This document shows, one piece after another, positions 13,200 through 24,069 of a DNA stretch of 64,000 nt. A program made the position numbers and the translations under genes. The notes under the pieces are model-generated. The model saw only the letters and a program-made list of their open reading frames with translations, did not search any database and had not been told where the DNA came from. This DNA is from Phocoena phocoena (taxonomy: Eukaryota; Chordata; Mammalia; Artiodactyla; Phocoenidae). The DNA lies in NCBI RefSeq assembly GCF_963924675.1, contig NC_089236.1:33193319-33257318 (forward strand), read 5' to 3'. Numbering within the stretch: the stretch's first letter is position 1; every line of letters begins with the position of its first letter.

Positions 13200-13905
13200 T
13201 CTGAAACCACACAACTCCGATGGGATTTGAACCCAGTGAAAACTCAGATGGAACTTGAACCCATGGGCTGGGACTTGAACCTACTGTCCTTTAGTCCAAG
13301 TTGCTCACCTGGTGTCAGGACTTAACTGAAGCTCAGGTTCTTTATGTCTCATCGCAGAAAGAATTCAGTGAGAGACAAAGTGCTAGGTAAGAAGTGGATT
13401 TATTTAGAGAGATACACATTTGATAGACAGAATGCGGACAGTCTCAAAAGGCAAGTGTGGCCCCAGGGCATATGGTCGTCTTGGAAAGTGAGAGTGGCCG
13501 TGGGAGAAACACACTCCACAGACAGCATGTGAGCCATCTCAGGAAGCGAGAGGCCCCAAACCTTGGCGTGGTTAGTTTTTATGGGCTGGGTAATTCCATA
13601 GGCTAATAAGTGGGAGGATTATTCCAACTATTTTGGAGAAGGGGAGGAGATTTCCAGGATTTGGGCCCTGCCCACTTTTTGGCCTTTTTATGCTTAGCCT
13701 TGGAACTGTCATGGCCCCTGTGGGTGTGTCATTTAGCATGGTAGTGCATTACAGTGAGCATCTAATGAGGCTCAAAGTCTCCTGGATGTCAAACCTTCCA
13801 CCATCTTGGGCCTAGTTGGTTCTAACCAGTTTATGTTTATCCTAATGGCTATGTCATGTCATTCTTTTAAAGGTTGTGCCCTGCCCCCTTCCCTCCTATT
13901 TCAGT
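13200..13905 (-). mobile_element. probable endogenous retrovirus LTR (ERV1-like), solo
   Basis: About 640-700 bp of higher GC content than its flanks, with retroviral LTR features on the minus strand. There is an AATAAA signal (reverse complement of 13,399-13,404), a TATA-like stretch (reverse complement of about 13,684-13,692), a U5-like stretch ending near 13,270, and TG...CA-type ends possible at 13,269 and 13,903. No internal gag-pol-env sequence follows, so it looks like a solo LTR left by LTR-LTR recombination. Four-base flanks at the proposed ends do not match, so the boundaries are uncertain. The family is recognised only by general resemblance to artiodactyl ERV1 LTRs. Confidence 0.55.
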
Positions 13906-16412
13906 TCCTGTGGGTCAGGAAGCAGAAATCAGACATGGCACCATAGGCTCAACTGTTCTCTTCTCCATGATGTCTGAGGCCTCAGCTGGAAGAGCCAAAG
14001 CCTGAAGGCTGAATCATGTGAAGGCTTATTCACTCACATGTCTGGAAGTTGCTGGGGATTACTGAAGGAGGGTCTTACTAGGGCTGTTGGCCAGAACACC
14101 TACACGTGCCCTCTCTGTGTGGCCTGAGTTTCTTCACAATATGATGGTTGGGGTGTAAGGGCACGTAAGATAGATAGGGAGATATTGAGAGAGGGGGAGA
14201 TACTACACTGAGCTTGTTTTTGCCTTTTATGATCTAGTCTCAGAAATCAAGCAGCCTTACTTCTGCTACATTTGAATGGTCAAGGAAGTTACAGGGACTC
14301 AGAAGGAGGAAGTATCAATTCCACATGTCAGTGGAGGCATGTGAGTGCCATACTGTAAGAAGAGCATATGGCATGTGTATATATTGGTGCAGCCATCTTT
14401 GAAAAAACAATTTGCCAACCTATCAATAATTTGAAATAATAAAATTACACTTGAAATCATAGGAATTAGGAAGGTCTGCAGGACTTTAAAATCCAATTAT
14501 TTGGAAATCAAACCCTCTAAAGAAAAAACAGAGTCCCAGAGAAATAAATTATCTGAGTGGGGCCATTCAACTGGTTATTCTAGTGTTAGGAGTTTAACCC
14601 AGGATTGTTGAATCTCAATTCTATAGTAATTTATCATATGAATATCCCATAAAATTTGTCTGTTTGTCCACTGATTAGAAAAATGGGCTTAATGTATTTA
14701 AAACTATCCATCTGTGTAAAAAATTACAATTCTTATATATGAGAAAACTAGATTATTGAAACTAATATTGGAGGAGAATGTTTCCCAGCTGGGGTTAAAA
14801 AAGTGTAGATGTGCCTGATAAACAGGCTGACTCATGACCTCCCTGACATCTACTTGCATGAGTGAGAGGTACGGGGCTTCAGCAAGACAGCAGAGTGGAG
14901 GGGACAGTGCAGTGTCTGTTCCTCAACTCTGTTTTGTGCAGTTTCTTGTTTGAGCTTTAGGGAATCTGAGGGCTGAAGCAACTGCTGTTTCAAAAGGAAA
15001 GTGAAGACCCACTGAGTAAGCAGAGCTTCTCTGGGTCCCAGATGTCCCAAGTGCAACCAGGATTTGGAGAGGGGCAGTCCCCACTTGACGCAGAGGACAT
15101 GGTGGTGGGAACACATTGCGGTCTGGCATGTTGAGGTTTTGCTGGTTTGGGGTCAGTAATAAACAATCTCCTAGGCAGAGAAACAGAGAAAAAGAGAGGT
15201 CATGAGATGATTATAATATCCAAGTACTTTCCCCTAGTGGGTTTTGAGCCAGTGGACGAAACAAGAGGCTAGAACAGAAGACAGTGGAAGAATGTTGCTG
15301 CCCAAGTGTTAACGCAGCTCCTGAGGAGTCTTTGCAAAACTAGAATTTGTTATTTGCTGCGGTGGCAATAAGTAATGCGTTAAGTCCCCTGTAGTTATGT
15401 TGTGAAGAGTGATAGTAAAATTGGTGTAGAAATGCTAATGTAGATGCATTTGAACCTGCTGGCAGATAAGGTCCTTGAAAATTTGGATCACACTAATAAA
15501 CTATCTATAATTATCATTTAATTAGCAATAATTTTATTTGACTTCTTAGAATTTTGAAGGATATTTGGAGGAATGATTTTGATAACTTATGTCTAAAAAA
15601 ATGAACTGCTACCTTCTCTTCCATTCACTCTGAGTCAAGCAGAAGTTTTATAAAATTATTCCGTTTACTACCCTTTTCAAAAACATTTACTGAAGCATCT
15701 ATTTGAAAGTATCATTGTATGCTTTTTTGTTGCTGAAATTTAGAGATCCAAAACCTCTTCAATCTGGTTGTCCCATTTATTGTTTTATACTTTGCAAGGG
15801 TTAAAAAAAAAGTAAAAGAAAAGAAAAAATCTACCGTATGAACAGGATAATCACATGGAAGGCATTGCTTGGATCAGTGCTACAGAAAGAGTGACAGGAA
15901 TGTAGGGAGGAAAATAAGTAACTGATCACTGGCACCAAGGTTATGATTAAGGATTTCACAGAGATGGGGAAGATGTTTAACACAATGTAGTTTTTCCTAA
16001 TTTTAGTCATTTACATGCCACCCTCAAAATTCTGCCATATCCACATGCTTCCAGTATTTTTGTTTGCTTAATATAAGTTTTTGAACAGAGCCACTGTTAA
16101 AAATCTTATGTGTATTTAGACAGGAAACTTTACCCACTACTATAAATAGAAAACCCGAATAATTTGCCATAAACAGAAACTATAAAAAATAAACACAAAG
16201 AAAACAAAGCAATGTTATTATAGTTAGAAGTTGTCATTTACAGAAGATTTTGACCTTAAGGCCTGCTATCTTTTTTGTTAAAAATGGAGGTTGGCAAGTG
16301 TTAGAGGGATGTTAGAAACACTTGCTCCAAACTGATACCTCCTCTTTGAGGCCATGAGACAAACTGAAAGAGAATTGGAAAGGGGTATAACTTTCCTCTA
16401 CATGATTGGTTT
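13906..16412. other. intergenic, no gene seen
   Basis: Intergenic DNA up to the L1 insertion site. A MIR-like reversed fragment may lie near 14,510-14,640 ('cagagtcccagagaaataaatt' then 'taacccaggattg'). Overlapping minus-strand frames near 14,850-15,130 lack any recognisable domain. Confidence 0.5.
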
Positions 16413-16426
16413 AATAAATATCTACT
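16413..16426 (+). repeat. 5' target-site duplication of full-length L1
   Basis: AATAAATATCTACT, repeated exactly at 24,056-24,069. The preceding bases make the plus strand read TT/AATAAA, close to the reverse complement of the L1 endonuclease consensus TTTT/AA. This is the signature of target-primed reverse transcription. Confidence 0.95.
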
Positions 16427-17087
16427 GAGGGGGGACCTTGAAGATGGCGGAAGAGTAAGACGCGGAGATCGCCTTCCTCCCCACGGATACACCAGAAATA
16501 CATCCACACGTGGAACAACTCCTACAGAACTCCTACTGAAGGCTGGCAGAAGACCTCAGACCTCCCAAAAGGCAAGAAACTCCCCACGTAACTGGGTAGG
16601 GCAAAAGAAAAAACAGAGACAAAAGAATAAGGACGGCACCTGCACCAGTGGGAGGGAGCTGTGAAGGAGGAAAAGTTTCCACACACTAGGAAGCCCCTCC
16701 GCGGGCGGAGACTGCGGGAGGCAGAGGGGGGAGTTTCGGGACTGCGGAGTAGTGCACAGCGACGGGTGCGGAGGGCAAAGCGGGGAGATTCCTGCACAGA
16801 CGATCGGTGCCGACCAGCACTCACCAACCCGAGAGGCTTGCTGCTCACCCACCGGGGCGGGCGGGGCTGCGAGCTGAGGCTCGGGTTTTGGTTTTGGACG
16901 GAGCTCAGGGAGAGGACTGGGGTTGGCGGCTTGAACATAGCCTGAAGGGGTTAGTGCACCACGACTAGCCGGGAGGGCGTTCGGGGAAAAGCCTGCACCG
17001 GCCGAAGAGGCAAGAGACTTTTTCTTCCCTCTTTGTTTCCTGGTGCGCGAGGAGAGGGGTTTAAGAGCGCTGCTTAAAGGAACTCCA

Positions 17088-17259
17088 GAGACGGGCGCGA
17101 GCCGCGGCTAAAAGCGCGAACCCCAGAGACGGGCGCGAGCCGCGGCTGAGGGCGCGAGCCCCCGAGACGGGCGCGAGCCGCGGCTGAAAGCGCAAACCCC
17201 AGAGACGGGCGCGAGCCGCGGCTAAAACCGCGGAGCCCAGAGACGGGCGGGAGACGCTA
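17088..17259 (+). repeat. 38-bp GC-rich tandem array in L1 5'UTR
   Basis: Five units whose GAGACGGGCG starts fall exactly 38 bp apart: 17,088, 17,126, 17,164, 17,202 and 17,240. The first four share a GCGCGAGCCGCGGCT core and the last diverges after about 20 bp. Each full unit carries several CpGs. The arrangement recalls promoter monomers of rodent L1, although the unit here is much shorter. It is a probable modular promoter or enhancer element and a likely VNTR. Confidence 0.95.
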
Positions 17260-17730
17260 AGGCTGCTGCTGCCGCCACCAAGGGGCCTGTGTGCGAGCAC
17301 AGGTCACTCTCCACACCCCTCTTCCGCGGAGCCTGTGCAGCCCGCCACTGCCAGGTTCCCGGGATCCAGGGACAACTTCCCCGGGACAGCGCACGGCGGG
17401 CCTCAGGCTGGTGCAACGTCACGCCGGCCTCTGCCGCCGCAGGCCGGCCCCGCACGCAGTGCCCCTCCTTCCGCCATCCCCCAACCCCCGGCCTGAGTGA
17501 GCCGGAGACCCCGAATCAGCGGCTCCTTTAACCCCGTCCTGTCTGAGCGAAAAAACAGACGCCCTCCAGCGACCTACACGCAGAGGCAGGGCCAAATCCA
17601 AAGCTGAGCTCCTGTGAGCTGTGAGAACAAAGAAGAGAAAGGGAAATCTCTCCCAGCAGCCACAGAAGCAGCGGATTAAAGCTCCACAATCAACTTGATA
17701 TACCCTGCATCTGTGGAATACCTGAATAGA

Positions 17731-18270
17731 CAAGGAATGATCCCAAATTGAAGAGGTGGAATTTAGGAGCGAGATCTATGATTTTTTTCCCTTTTCCTCT
17801 TTTGGTGAATGTGTACGTGTATGCTTCTGTGTGACATCTAGTCTGTATACTCTAGCTTCCACCATTTGTCCTAGGGCTCTATCCGTCCATGACTTTTTTT
17901 TAAAAATTCCTTTTCTTAATAATTAAGTTTAATTGTAATAACTTTATTATACTTTACCTTCGTTCTTTCTTTCTTTCCTTCCTTCCCTCCCTCCTTTAGA
18001 CAACGAATCACCCCAAATTGAGGAGGTGGTCTCAGGGAGCAGGATTTATGATTTTTCCCCCTTTACCTCTTTTTGTGAAGGTGTATGTGTATGCTTCTGT
18101 GTAAGATTTTCTCTGTATAGCTTTGCTTCCAACATTTGTCCTAAGGTTCTATCCATCCCTTTTTTTTTTTCTAAATATTTTTTAATTCAATAACTATATT
18201 ATACTTTATTTTATTTTTACTGTATCATCTTTCTTTCTGTCTTTTTTTTCCTTCTTTCCCTCCTTCCTTC
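17731..18270 (+). repeat. tandem 270-bp duplication in L1 5'UTR
   Basis: Two diverged copies in direct orientation: unit 1 about 17,731-18,000 and unit 2 about 18,001-18,270. Landmarks are offset by exactly 270 bp: CCCAAATTGA at 17,742 and 18,012, then 'atgcttctgtgt', 'catttgtcct' and 'ttctatcc' in the same order. Each unit ends in an AT-rich then CT-rich run. The copies are noticeably diverged, so the duplication is probably older than this insertion and a subfamily feature. Confidence 0.9.
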
Positions 18271-18895
18271 CTTCCTCCCTCCCTCCCTCCCTCCTTTCTT
18301 TCCTTCTTTGCTTCTTTCTTCCTTCCTTCCTTTCCTCCTTTCCCTCTTTCTTTACTCATACTTCTACTAATTCTCCCTACTTTTTCTCCCTTTTATTCTG
18401 AGCTGTGTGGATGAAAGGCTCTTGGTGCTCCAGCCAGGAGTCAGGGCTCTGCCTCTGAGGTAGGAGAGCCAACTTCAGGACACTGGTCAACAAGAGACCT
18501 CCCAGCTCCACATAATATTAAACGGTGGAAATATCCCAGAGACCTCCATCTTAACACCAGCACCCAGCTTCACTCAACGACCAGCAAGCCACAGTGCTGG
18601 ACAACCTATGCCAAACAACTAGCAAAACAGGAACACAACCCCACCCATTAGCAGAGAGGCTGCCTAAAATCATAATAAGGCCACAGACACCCCAAAACAC
18701 ACCACCAGACGTGAACCTGCCCACTAGAGAGACAAGATCCAGCCTCATCCAGCACAACACAGGCACTAGTCCCCTCCACCAGGAAGCCTACACAACCCAC
18801 TGAAACAACCTTAGCCACTGGAGACAGACATCAAAAACAACGGGAACTACGAACCTGCAGCCTGCAAAAAGGAGACCCCAAACACAGTAAGCAAA

Positions 18896-19789
18896 ATGAG
18901 AAGACAGAAAAACACACAGCAGATGAAGGAGCAAGATAAAAACCCACCAGACCTAACAAATGAAGAGGAAATAGGCAATCTACCTGAAAAAGAATTCAGA
19001 ATAATGATAGTAAGGATGATCCAAAATCTTGGAAGTAGAATGGACAAAATGCAAGAAACAGTTAACAAGGACCTACAAGAACTAAAGATGAAACAAGCAA
19101 CGATGAACAATGCAATAAATGAAATTAAAATCACTCTAGATAGGATCAATAGCAGAATAACTGAGGCAGAAGAACGGATAAGTGACCTGGAAGATAAAGT
19201 AGTGGAAATAACTACTGCAGAGCAGAATAAAGAAAAAAGAATGAAAAGAACTGAGGACAGTCTCAGAGACCTCTGGGACAACATGAAACGCACCAACATT
19301 CGAATTATAGGGGTTCCAGAAGAAGAAGAAAGAAAGAAAGGGACTGAGAAAATATTTGAAGAGATTATAGTTGAAAACTTCCCTAATATGGGAAAGGAAA
19401 TATTTAATCAAGTCCAGGAAGCACAGAGGGTCCCATACAGGATAAATACAAGGAGAAACACGCCAAGACACATATTAATCAAACTGTCAAAAATTAAATA
19501 CAAAGAAAGCATATTAAAAGCAGCAAGGGAAAAACAACAAATAACACACAAGGGAATCCCCATAAGGTTAACAGCTGATCTCTCAGCAGAAACCCTACAA
19601 GCCAGAAGGGAGTGGCAGGACATACTGAAAGTGATGAAGGAGAATAGCCTGAAACCAAGACTACTCTACCCAGCAAGGATCTCATTCACATTTGATGGAG
19701 AAAATAAAACCTTTACAGACAAGCAAAAGCTGAGAGAGTTCAGCACCACCAAACCAGCTTTACAACAAATGCTAAAGGAACTTCTCTAG
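18896..19789 (+). CDS. L1 ORF1 protein (RNA-binding chaperone)
   Basis: 297 residues and complete. L1 ORF1p forms trimers that coat L1 RNA and act as a nucleic-acid chaperone in cytoplasmic ribonucleoprotein particles. Visible order: a short basic N-terminus; a long heptad-rich coiled coil (about residues 35-130, rich in L, I, M and alternating charges); an RRM-type domain opening at NIRIIGVPE (about 134-142) and running to about 227; and a C-terminal domain with the conserved ARREW (236-240) followed by LLYPARI (256-262). It is shorter than human ORF1p (338 aa) mainly at the N-terminus and coiled coil. The ATG follows 'agcaaa', a fair initiation context. The stop is TAG, 58 bp before the conserved ORF2 Met. 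The frame is unbroken, which fits the youth of the element. Confidence 0.95.
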   Translation: MRRQKNTQQMKEQDKNPPDLTNEEEIGNLPEKEFRIMIVRMIQNLGSRMDKMQETVNKDLQELKMKQATMNNAINEIKITLDRINSRITEAEERISDLEDKVVEITTAEQNKEKRMKRTEDSLRDLWDNMKRTNIRIIGVPEEEERKKGTEKIFEEIIVENFPNMGKEIFNQVQEAQRVPYRINTRRNTPRHILIKLSKIKYKESILKAAREKQQITHKGIPIRLTADLSAETLQARREWQDILKVMKENSLKPRLLYPARISFTFDGENKTFTDKQKLREFSTTKPALQQMLKELL

Positions 19790-19847
19790 ACACGAAACAC
19801 AAGAGAAGGAAATGACCTATAGTAGCGAACCCAAAACAATATATAAA

Positions 19848-22800
19848 ATGGAAATAGGAACATACATATCGATAATTACCTTAAATGTAAATGGACTAAA
19901 TGCTCCCACCAAAAGACACAGATTGGCTGAATGGATACAAAAACAAGACCCTTATATATGCTGTCTACAAGAGACCCACTTCAGAACTAGAGACACATAC
20001 AGACTGAAAGTAAGGGGATGGAAAAAGATATTCCATGCAAATGGAAACCAAAAGAAAGCTGGAGTAGCAATTCTCATATCAGACAAAATAGACTTTAAAA
20101 TAAGGACTATTAAAAGGGACAAAGAAGGACACTACATAATGATCAAGGGATCGATCCAAGAAGAAGATATAACAATTGTAAATATTTATGCACCCAACAT
20201 AGGAGCACCTCAATACATAAGGCAAATACTAACAACCATAAAAGGGGAGATCAACAGTAACACATTCATAGTAGGGGACTTTAACACCCCACTTTCACCC
20301 ATGGACAGATCATCCAAAATGAAAATAAATAAGGAAACACAAGCTTTAAATGATACATTAAACAAGATGGACTTAATTGATATTTATAGGACACTCCATC
20401 CAAAAACAACAGAATACACATTTTTCTCAAGTGCTCATGGAACATTCTCCAGGATAGATCATATCTTGGGTCACAAATCAAGCCTTGGTAAATTTAAGAA
20501 AACTGAAATTGTATCAAGTATCTTTTCCGACCACAACGCCATGAGACTAGATATCAATTACAGGAAAAGATCTGTAAAAAATACAAACACATGGAGGCTA
20601 AACAATACACTACTTAATAATGAAGTGATCACTGGAGAAATCAAAGAGGAAATAAAAAAATACCTAGAAGCAAATGACAATGGAGACACAACGACCCAAA
20701 ACCTATGGGATGCAGCAAAAGCAGTCCTAAGGGGGAAGTTTATAGCAATACAAGCCCACCTTAAGAAGCAGGAAACATCTCGAATAAACAACCTAACCTT
20801 GCACCTCAAGCAATTAGAGAAAGAAGAACAAAAAAACCCCAAAGCTAGCAGAAGGAAAGAAATCATAAAAATCAGATCAGAAATAAATGAAAAAGAAATG
20901 AAGGAAACAATAGCAAAGATCAATAAAACTAAAAGCTGGTTCTTTGAGAAGATAAACAAAATAGATAAACCACTAGCCAGACTCATCAAGAAAAAAAGGG
21001 AGAAGACTCAAATCAATAGAATTAGAAATGAAAAAGGAGAAGTAACAACTGACACTGCAGAAATAAAAAAAATCATGAGAGATTACTACAAGCAACTCTA
21101 TGCCAATAAAATGGACAATCTGGAAGAAATGGACAAATTCTTAGAAATGCACAACCTGCCAAGACTGAATCAGGAAGAAATAGAAAATATGAACAGACCA
21201 ATCACAAGCAGTGAAATTGAAACTGTGATTAAAAACCTTCCAACAAACAAAAGCCCAGGACCAGATGGCTTCACAGGTGAATTCTATCAAACGTTTAGAG
21301 AAGAGCTAACACCTATCCTTCTCAAACTCTTCCAAAATATAGCAGAGGGAGGAACACTCCCAAATTCCTTCTACGAAGCCACCATCACCTTGATACCAAA
21401 ACCAGACAAGGATGTCACAAAGAAAGAAAACTACAGGCCAATATCACTGATGAACATAGATGCAAAAATCCTCAACAAAATACTAGCAAACAGAATCCAA
21501 CAGCACATTAAAAGGATCATACACCATGATCAAGTGGGGTTTATTCCAGGAATGCAAGGATTCTTCAATATACGCAAATCTATCAATGTGATAAACCATA
21601 TTAACAAATTGAAGGAGAAAAACCATATGATCATCTCAATAGATGCAGAGAAAGCTTTCGACAAAATTCAACACCCATTTATGATAAAAACCCTCCAGAA
21701 AGTAGGCATAGAGGGAACTTTCCTAAACATAATAAAAGCCATATATGACAAGCCCACAGCAAACATCATCCTCAATGGTGAAAAACTGAAAGCATTTCCA
21801 CTAAGATCAGGAACAAGACAAGGTTGCCCACTCTCACCACTCTTATTCAACATAGTTTTGGAAGTTTTAGCCACAGCAATCAGAGAAGAAAAGGAAATAA
21901 AAGGAATCCACATCGGAAAAGAAGAAGTAAAGCTGTCACTGTTTGCAGATGACATGATACTATACATAGAGAATCCTAAAGATGCTACCAGAAAACTACT
22001 AGAGCTAATCAATGAATTTGGTAAAGTAGCAGGATACAAAATTAATGCACAGAAATCTCTGGCATTCCTATATACTAATGATGAAAAATCTGAAAGTGAA
22101 ATCAAGAAAACACTCCCATTTACCATTGCAACAAAAAGAATAAAATATCTAGGAATAAACCTACCTAAGGATACGAAAGACCTGTATGCAGAAAATTATA
22201 AGACACTGATGAAAGAAATTAAAGATGATACAAATAGATGGAGAGATATACCATGTTCTTGGATGGGAAGAATCAACATTGTGAAAATGACTCTACTACC
22301 CAAAGCAATCTACAGATTCAATGCAATCCCTATCAAACTACCACTGGCATTTTTCACAGAACTAGAACAAAAAATTTCGCAATTTGTATGGAAACACAAA
22401 AGACCCCGAATAGCCAAAGCAATCTTGAGAACGAAAAAAGGAGCTGGAGGAATAAGGCTCCCTGACTTCAGACTATATTACAAAGCAACAGTAATCAAGA
22501 CAGTATGGTACTGGCACAAAAACAGAAAGATAGATCAGTGGAACAGGATAGAAAGCCCAGAGATAAACCCACGCACATATGGACACCTCATCTTTGATAA
22601 AGGAGGCAGGAATGTACAGTGGAGAAAGGACAGCCTCTTCAATAAATGGTGCTGGGAAAACTGGACAGGTACATGTAAAAGTATGAGATTAGATCACTCC
22701 CTAACACCATACACAAAAATAAGCTCAAAATGGATTAAAGACCTAAATGTAAGGCCAGAAACTATCAAACTCTTAGAAGAAAACATAGGAAGAACACTCT

Positions 22801-23666
22801 ATGACATAAATCACAGCAAGATCCTTTCTGACCCACCTCCTAGAGTAATGGAAATAAAAACAAAAATAAACAAATGGGACCTAATGAAACTTCAAAGCTT
22901 TTGCACAGCAAAGGAAACGATAACCAAGACCAAAAGACAACCCTCAGAATGGGAGAAAACATTTGCAAATGAAGCAACTGACAAAGGATTAATCTCCAAA
23001 ATTTACAAGCAGCTCATGCAGCTCAATAACAAAAAAACAAACAACCCCATCCAAAAATGGGCAGAAGACCTAAATAGACATTTCTCCAAAGAAGATATAC
23101 AGAATGCCAACAAACACATGAAAGAATGCTCAACATCATTAATCATTAGAGAAATGCAAATTAAAACTACAATGAGATATCATCTCACACCAGTCAGAAT
23201 GGCCATCATCAAAAAATCTAGAAACAATAAATGCTGGAGAGGGTGTGGAGAAAAGGGGACACTCTTGCACTGCTGGTGGGAATGTGAATTGGTTCAGCCA
23301 CTGTGGAGAACAGTATGGAGGTTCCTTAAAAAACTACAAATAGAATTACCATATGACCCAGCAATCCCACTACTTGGCATATACCCTGAGAAAACCAAAA
23401 TTCAAAGAGAGTCATGTACCAAAATGTTCATTGCAGCTCTATTTACAATAGCCAGGACATGGAAACAACCTAAGCGCCCATCATCGGATGAATGGATAAA
23501 GAAGATGTGGCACATATACACAATGGAATATTACTCAGCCTTAAAAAGAAATGAAATTGAGCTATTTGTAATGAGATGGATAGACCTAGAATCTGTCATA
23601 CAGAGTGAAGTAAGTCAGAAAGAAAAAGACAAATACCGTATGCTAACACATATATATGGAATTTAA
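19848..23666 (+). CDS. L1 ORF2 protein (endonuclease-reverse transcriptase)
   Basis: 1,272 residues from the conserved start (an upstream in-frame ATG at 19,812 would add 12 residues). It nicks target DNA and reverse-transcribes L1 RNA at the nick. The APE-type endonuclease is at about 1-240 with LNVNGLN near the start, QETH, GDFNTPL and the SDHNAM active-site motif. The reverse transcriptase has PLSPLLFN and the catalytic FADD at about residues 699-702 (21,942-21,953), as in human ORF2p. The C-terminal C-x3-C-x7-H-x4-C motif (CWRGCGEKG...HCWWEC, from about residue 1,129) is complete. Length is within a few residues of human ORF2p (1,275). No stop or frameshift is present. Translation probably needs reinitiation after ORF1. 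Activity is inferred, not shown. Confidence 0.96.
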   Translation: MEIGTYISIITLNVNGLNAPTKRHRLAEWIQKQDPYICCLQETHFRTRDTYRLKVRGWKKIFHANGNQKKAGVAILISDKIDFKIRTIKRDKEGHYIMIKGSIQEEDITIVNIYAPNIGAPQYIRQILTTIKGEINSNTFIVGDFNTPLSPMDRSSKMKINKETQALNDTLNKMDLIDIYRTLHPKTTEYTFFSSAHGTFSRIDHILGHKSSLGKFKKTEIVSSIFSDHNAMRLDINYRKRSVKNTNTWRLNNTLLNNEVITGEIKEEIKKYLEANDNGDTTTQNLWDAAKAVLRGKFIAIQAHLKKQETSRINNLTLHLKQLEKEEQKNPKASRRKEIIKIRSEINEKEMKETIAKINKTKSWFFEKINKIDKPLARLIKKKREKTQINRIRNEKGEVTTDTAEIKKIMRDYYKQLYANKMDNLEEMDKFLEMHNLPRLNQEEIENMNRPITSSEIETVIKNLPTNKSPGPDGFTGEFYQTFREELTPILLKLFQNIAEGGTLPNSFYEATITLIPKPDKDVTKKENYRPISLMNIDAKILNKILANRIQQHIKRIIHHDQVGFIPGMQGFFNIRKSINVINHINKLKEKNHMIISIDAEKAFDKIQHPFMIKTLQKVGIEGTFLNIIKAIYDKPTANIILNGEKLKAFPLRSGTRQGCPLSPLLFNIVLEVLATAIREEKEIKGIHIGKEEVKLSLFADDMILYIENPKDATRKLLELINEFGKVAGYKINAQKSLAFLYTNDEKSESEIKKTLPFTIATKRIKYLGINLPKDTKDLYAENYKTLMKEIKDDTNRWRDIPCSWMGRINIVKMTLLPKAIYRFNAIPIKLPLAFFTELEQKISQFVWKHKRPRIAKAILRTKKGAGGIRLPDFRLYYKATVIKTVWYWHKNRKIDQWNRIESPEINPRTYGHLIFDKGGRNVQWRKDSLFNKWCWENWTGTCKSMRLDHSLTPYTKISSKWIKDLNVRPETIKLLEENIGRTLYDINHSKILSDPPPRVMEIKTKINKWDLMKLQSFCTAKETITKTKRQPSEWEKTFANEATDKGLISKIYKQLMQLNNKKTNNPIQKWAEDLNRHFSKEDIQNANKHMKECSTSLIIREMQIKTTMRYHLTPVRMAIIKKSRNNKCWRGCGEKGTLLHCWWECELVQPLWRTVWRFLKKLQIELPYDPAIPLLGIYPEKTKIQRESCTKMFIAALFTIARTWKQPKRPSSDEWIKKMWHIYTMEYYSALKRNEIELFVMRWIDLESVIQSEVSQKEKDKYRMLTHIYGI

Positions 23667-24055
23667 GGGAAAAAAATGTCATGAAGAACCTAGGGGTAAG
23701 ATAGGAATAAAGACGCAGACCTACTGGAGAACGGACTTAAGGATATGGGGAGGGGGAAGGGTGAGTTTTGACAGGGCGAGAGAGAGTCATGGACATATAC
23801 ACACTAACAAACGTAGTAAGGTAGATAGCTGGGGGGAAGCAGCCGCAAGGCACAGGGATATTAGCTCGGTGCTTTGGAACAGCCTGGAAGGGTGGGATGG
23901 GGAGAGTGGGAGGGAGGGAGACGCAAGAGGGAAGACATATGGGAACATATGTATATGTATAGCTGATTCACTTTGTTGTAAAGCAGAAACTAACACACCA
24001 TTGTAAAGCAATTATACCCCAATAAAGATGTTTTAAAAAAATAAATAAATAAAAA
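23667..24055 (+). terminator. L1 3'UTR, poly(A) signal and tail
   Basis: 389 bp after the ORF2 stop. It contains a G-rich stretch (about 23,745-23,765 and 23,890-23,930, several GGG runs on the plus strand) of the kind conserved in L1 3'UTRs, a single AATAAA at 24,021-24,026 and an A-rich tail mixed with TAAA units. The tail runs directly into the 3' target-site duplication. Confidence 0.9.
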
Positions 24056-24069
24056 AATAAATATCTACT
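24056..24069 (+). repeat. 3' target-site duplication of full-length L1
   Basis: Exact copy of AATAAATATCTACT at 16,413-16,426. The A-rich tail abuts it, so the left boundary could shift by a base or two within the adenines. Confidence 0.95.

Larger units (their letters stand above)
16427..18895 (+). promoter_or_regulatory. L1 5'UTR / internal promoter
   Basis: The 2.47-kb untranslated leader should carry the internal RNA polymerase II promoter of the element. Visible features are a YY1-type AAGATGGCGG at +15, a CpG-dense segment from about 16,640 to 17,560, a 38-bp GC-rich tandem array (17,088-17,259), a two-copy 270-bp unit (17,731-18,270) and CT-rich tracts near 17,965-18,000 and 18,225-18,350. 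It is longer than the human L1 5'UTR (about 0.9 kb). Open frames here on both strands are GC-rich artefacts; I do not claim an ORF0. Confidence 0.85.
16427..24055 (+). mobile_element. full-length, intact LINE-1 retrotransposon
   Basis: A complete autonomous L1 of about 7.6 kb. It begins with a G-rich start and AAGATGGCGG (16,441-16,450, the YY1-site motif at the 5' end of many L1s). It has a 2.47-kb CpG-rich 5'UTR, ORF1 (18,896-19,789), a 58-bp spacer, ORF2 (from 19,848), a 389-bp 3'UTR with AATAAA at 24,021 and an A-rich tail. A perfect 14-bp target-site duplication flanks it. Both frames are open with all key catalytic residues. CpG dinucleotides in the 5'UTR have not decayed, so the insertion is evolutionarily young. 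It is an artiodactyl/cetacean-type L1 and may be retrotransposition-competent and polymorphic between individuals. Confidence 0.97.

Noticed and set aside
16522..17733. Many overlapping frames on both strands in the GC-rich block
   Set aside because: They lie in the CpG-rich L1 5'UTR, where stop codons are rare by composition; several run across the 38-bp array.
18847..22126. Minus-strand frames of 60-152 codons within the intact L1
   Set aside because: Shadows of ORF1 and ORF2 on the opposite strand.
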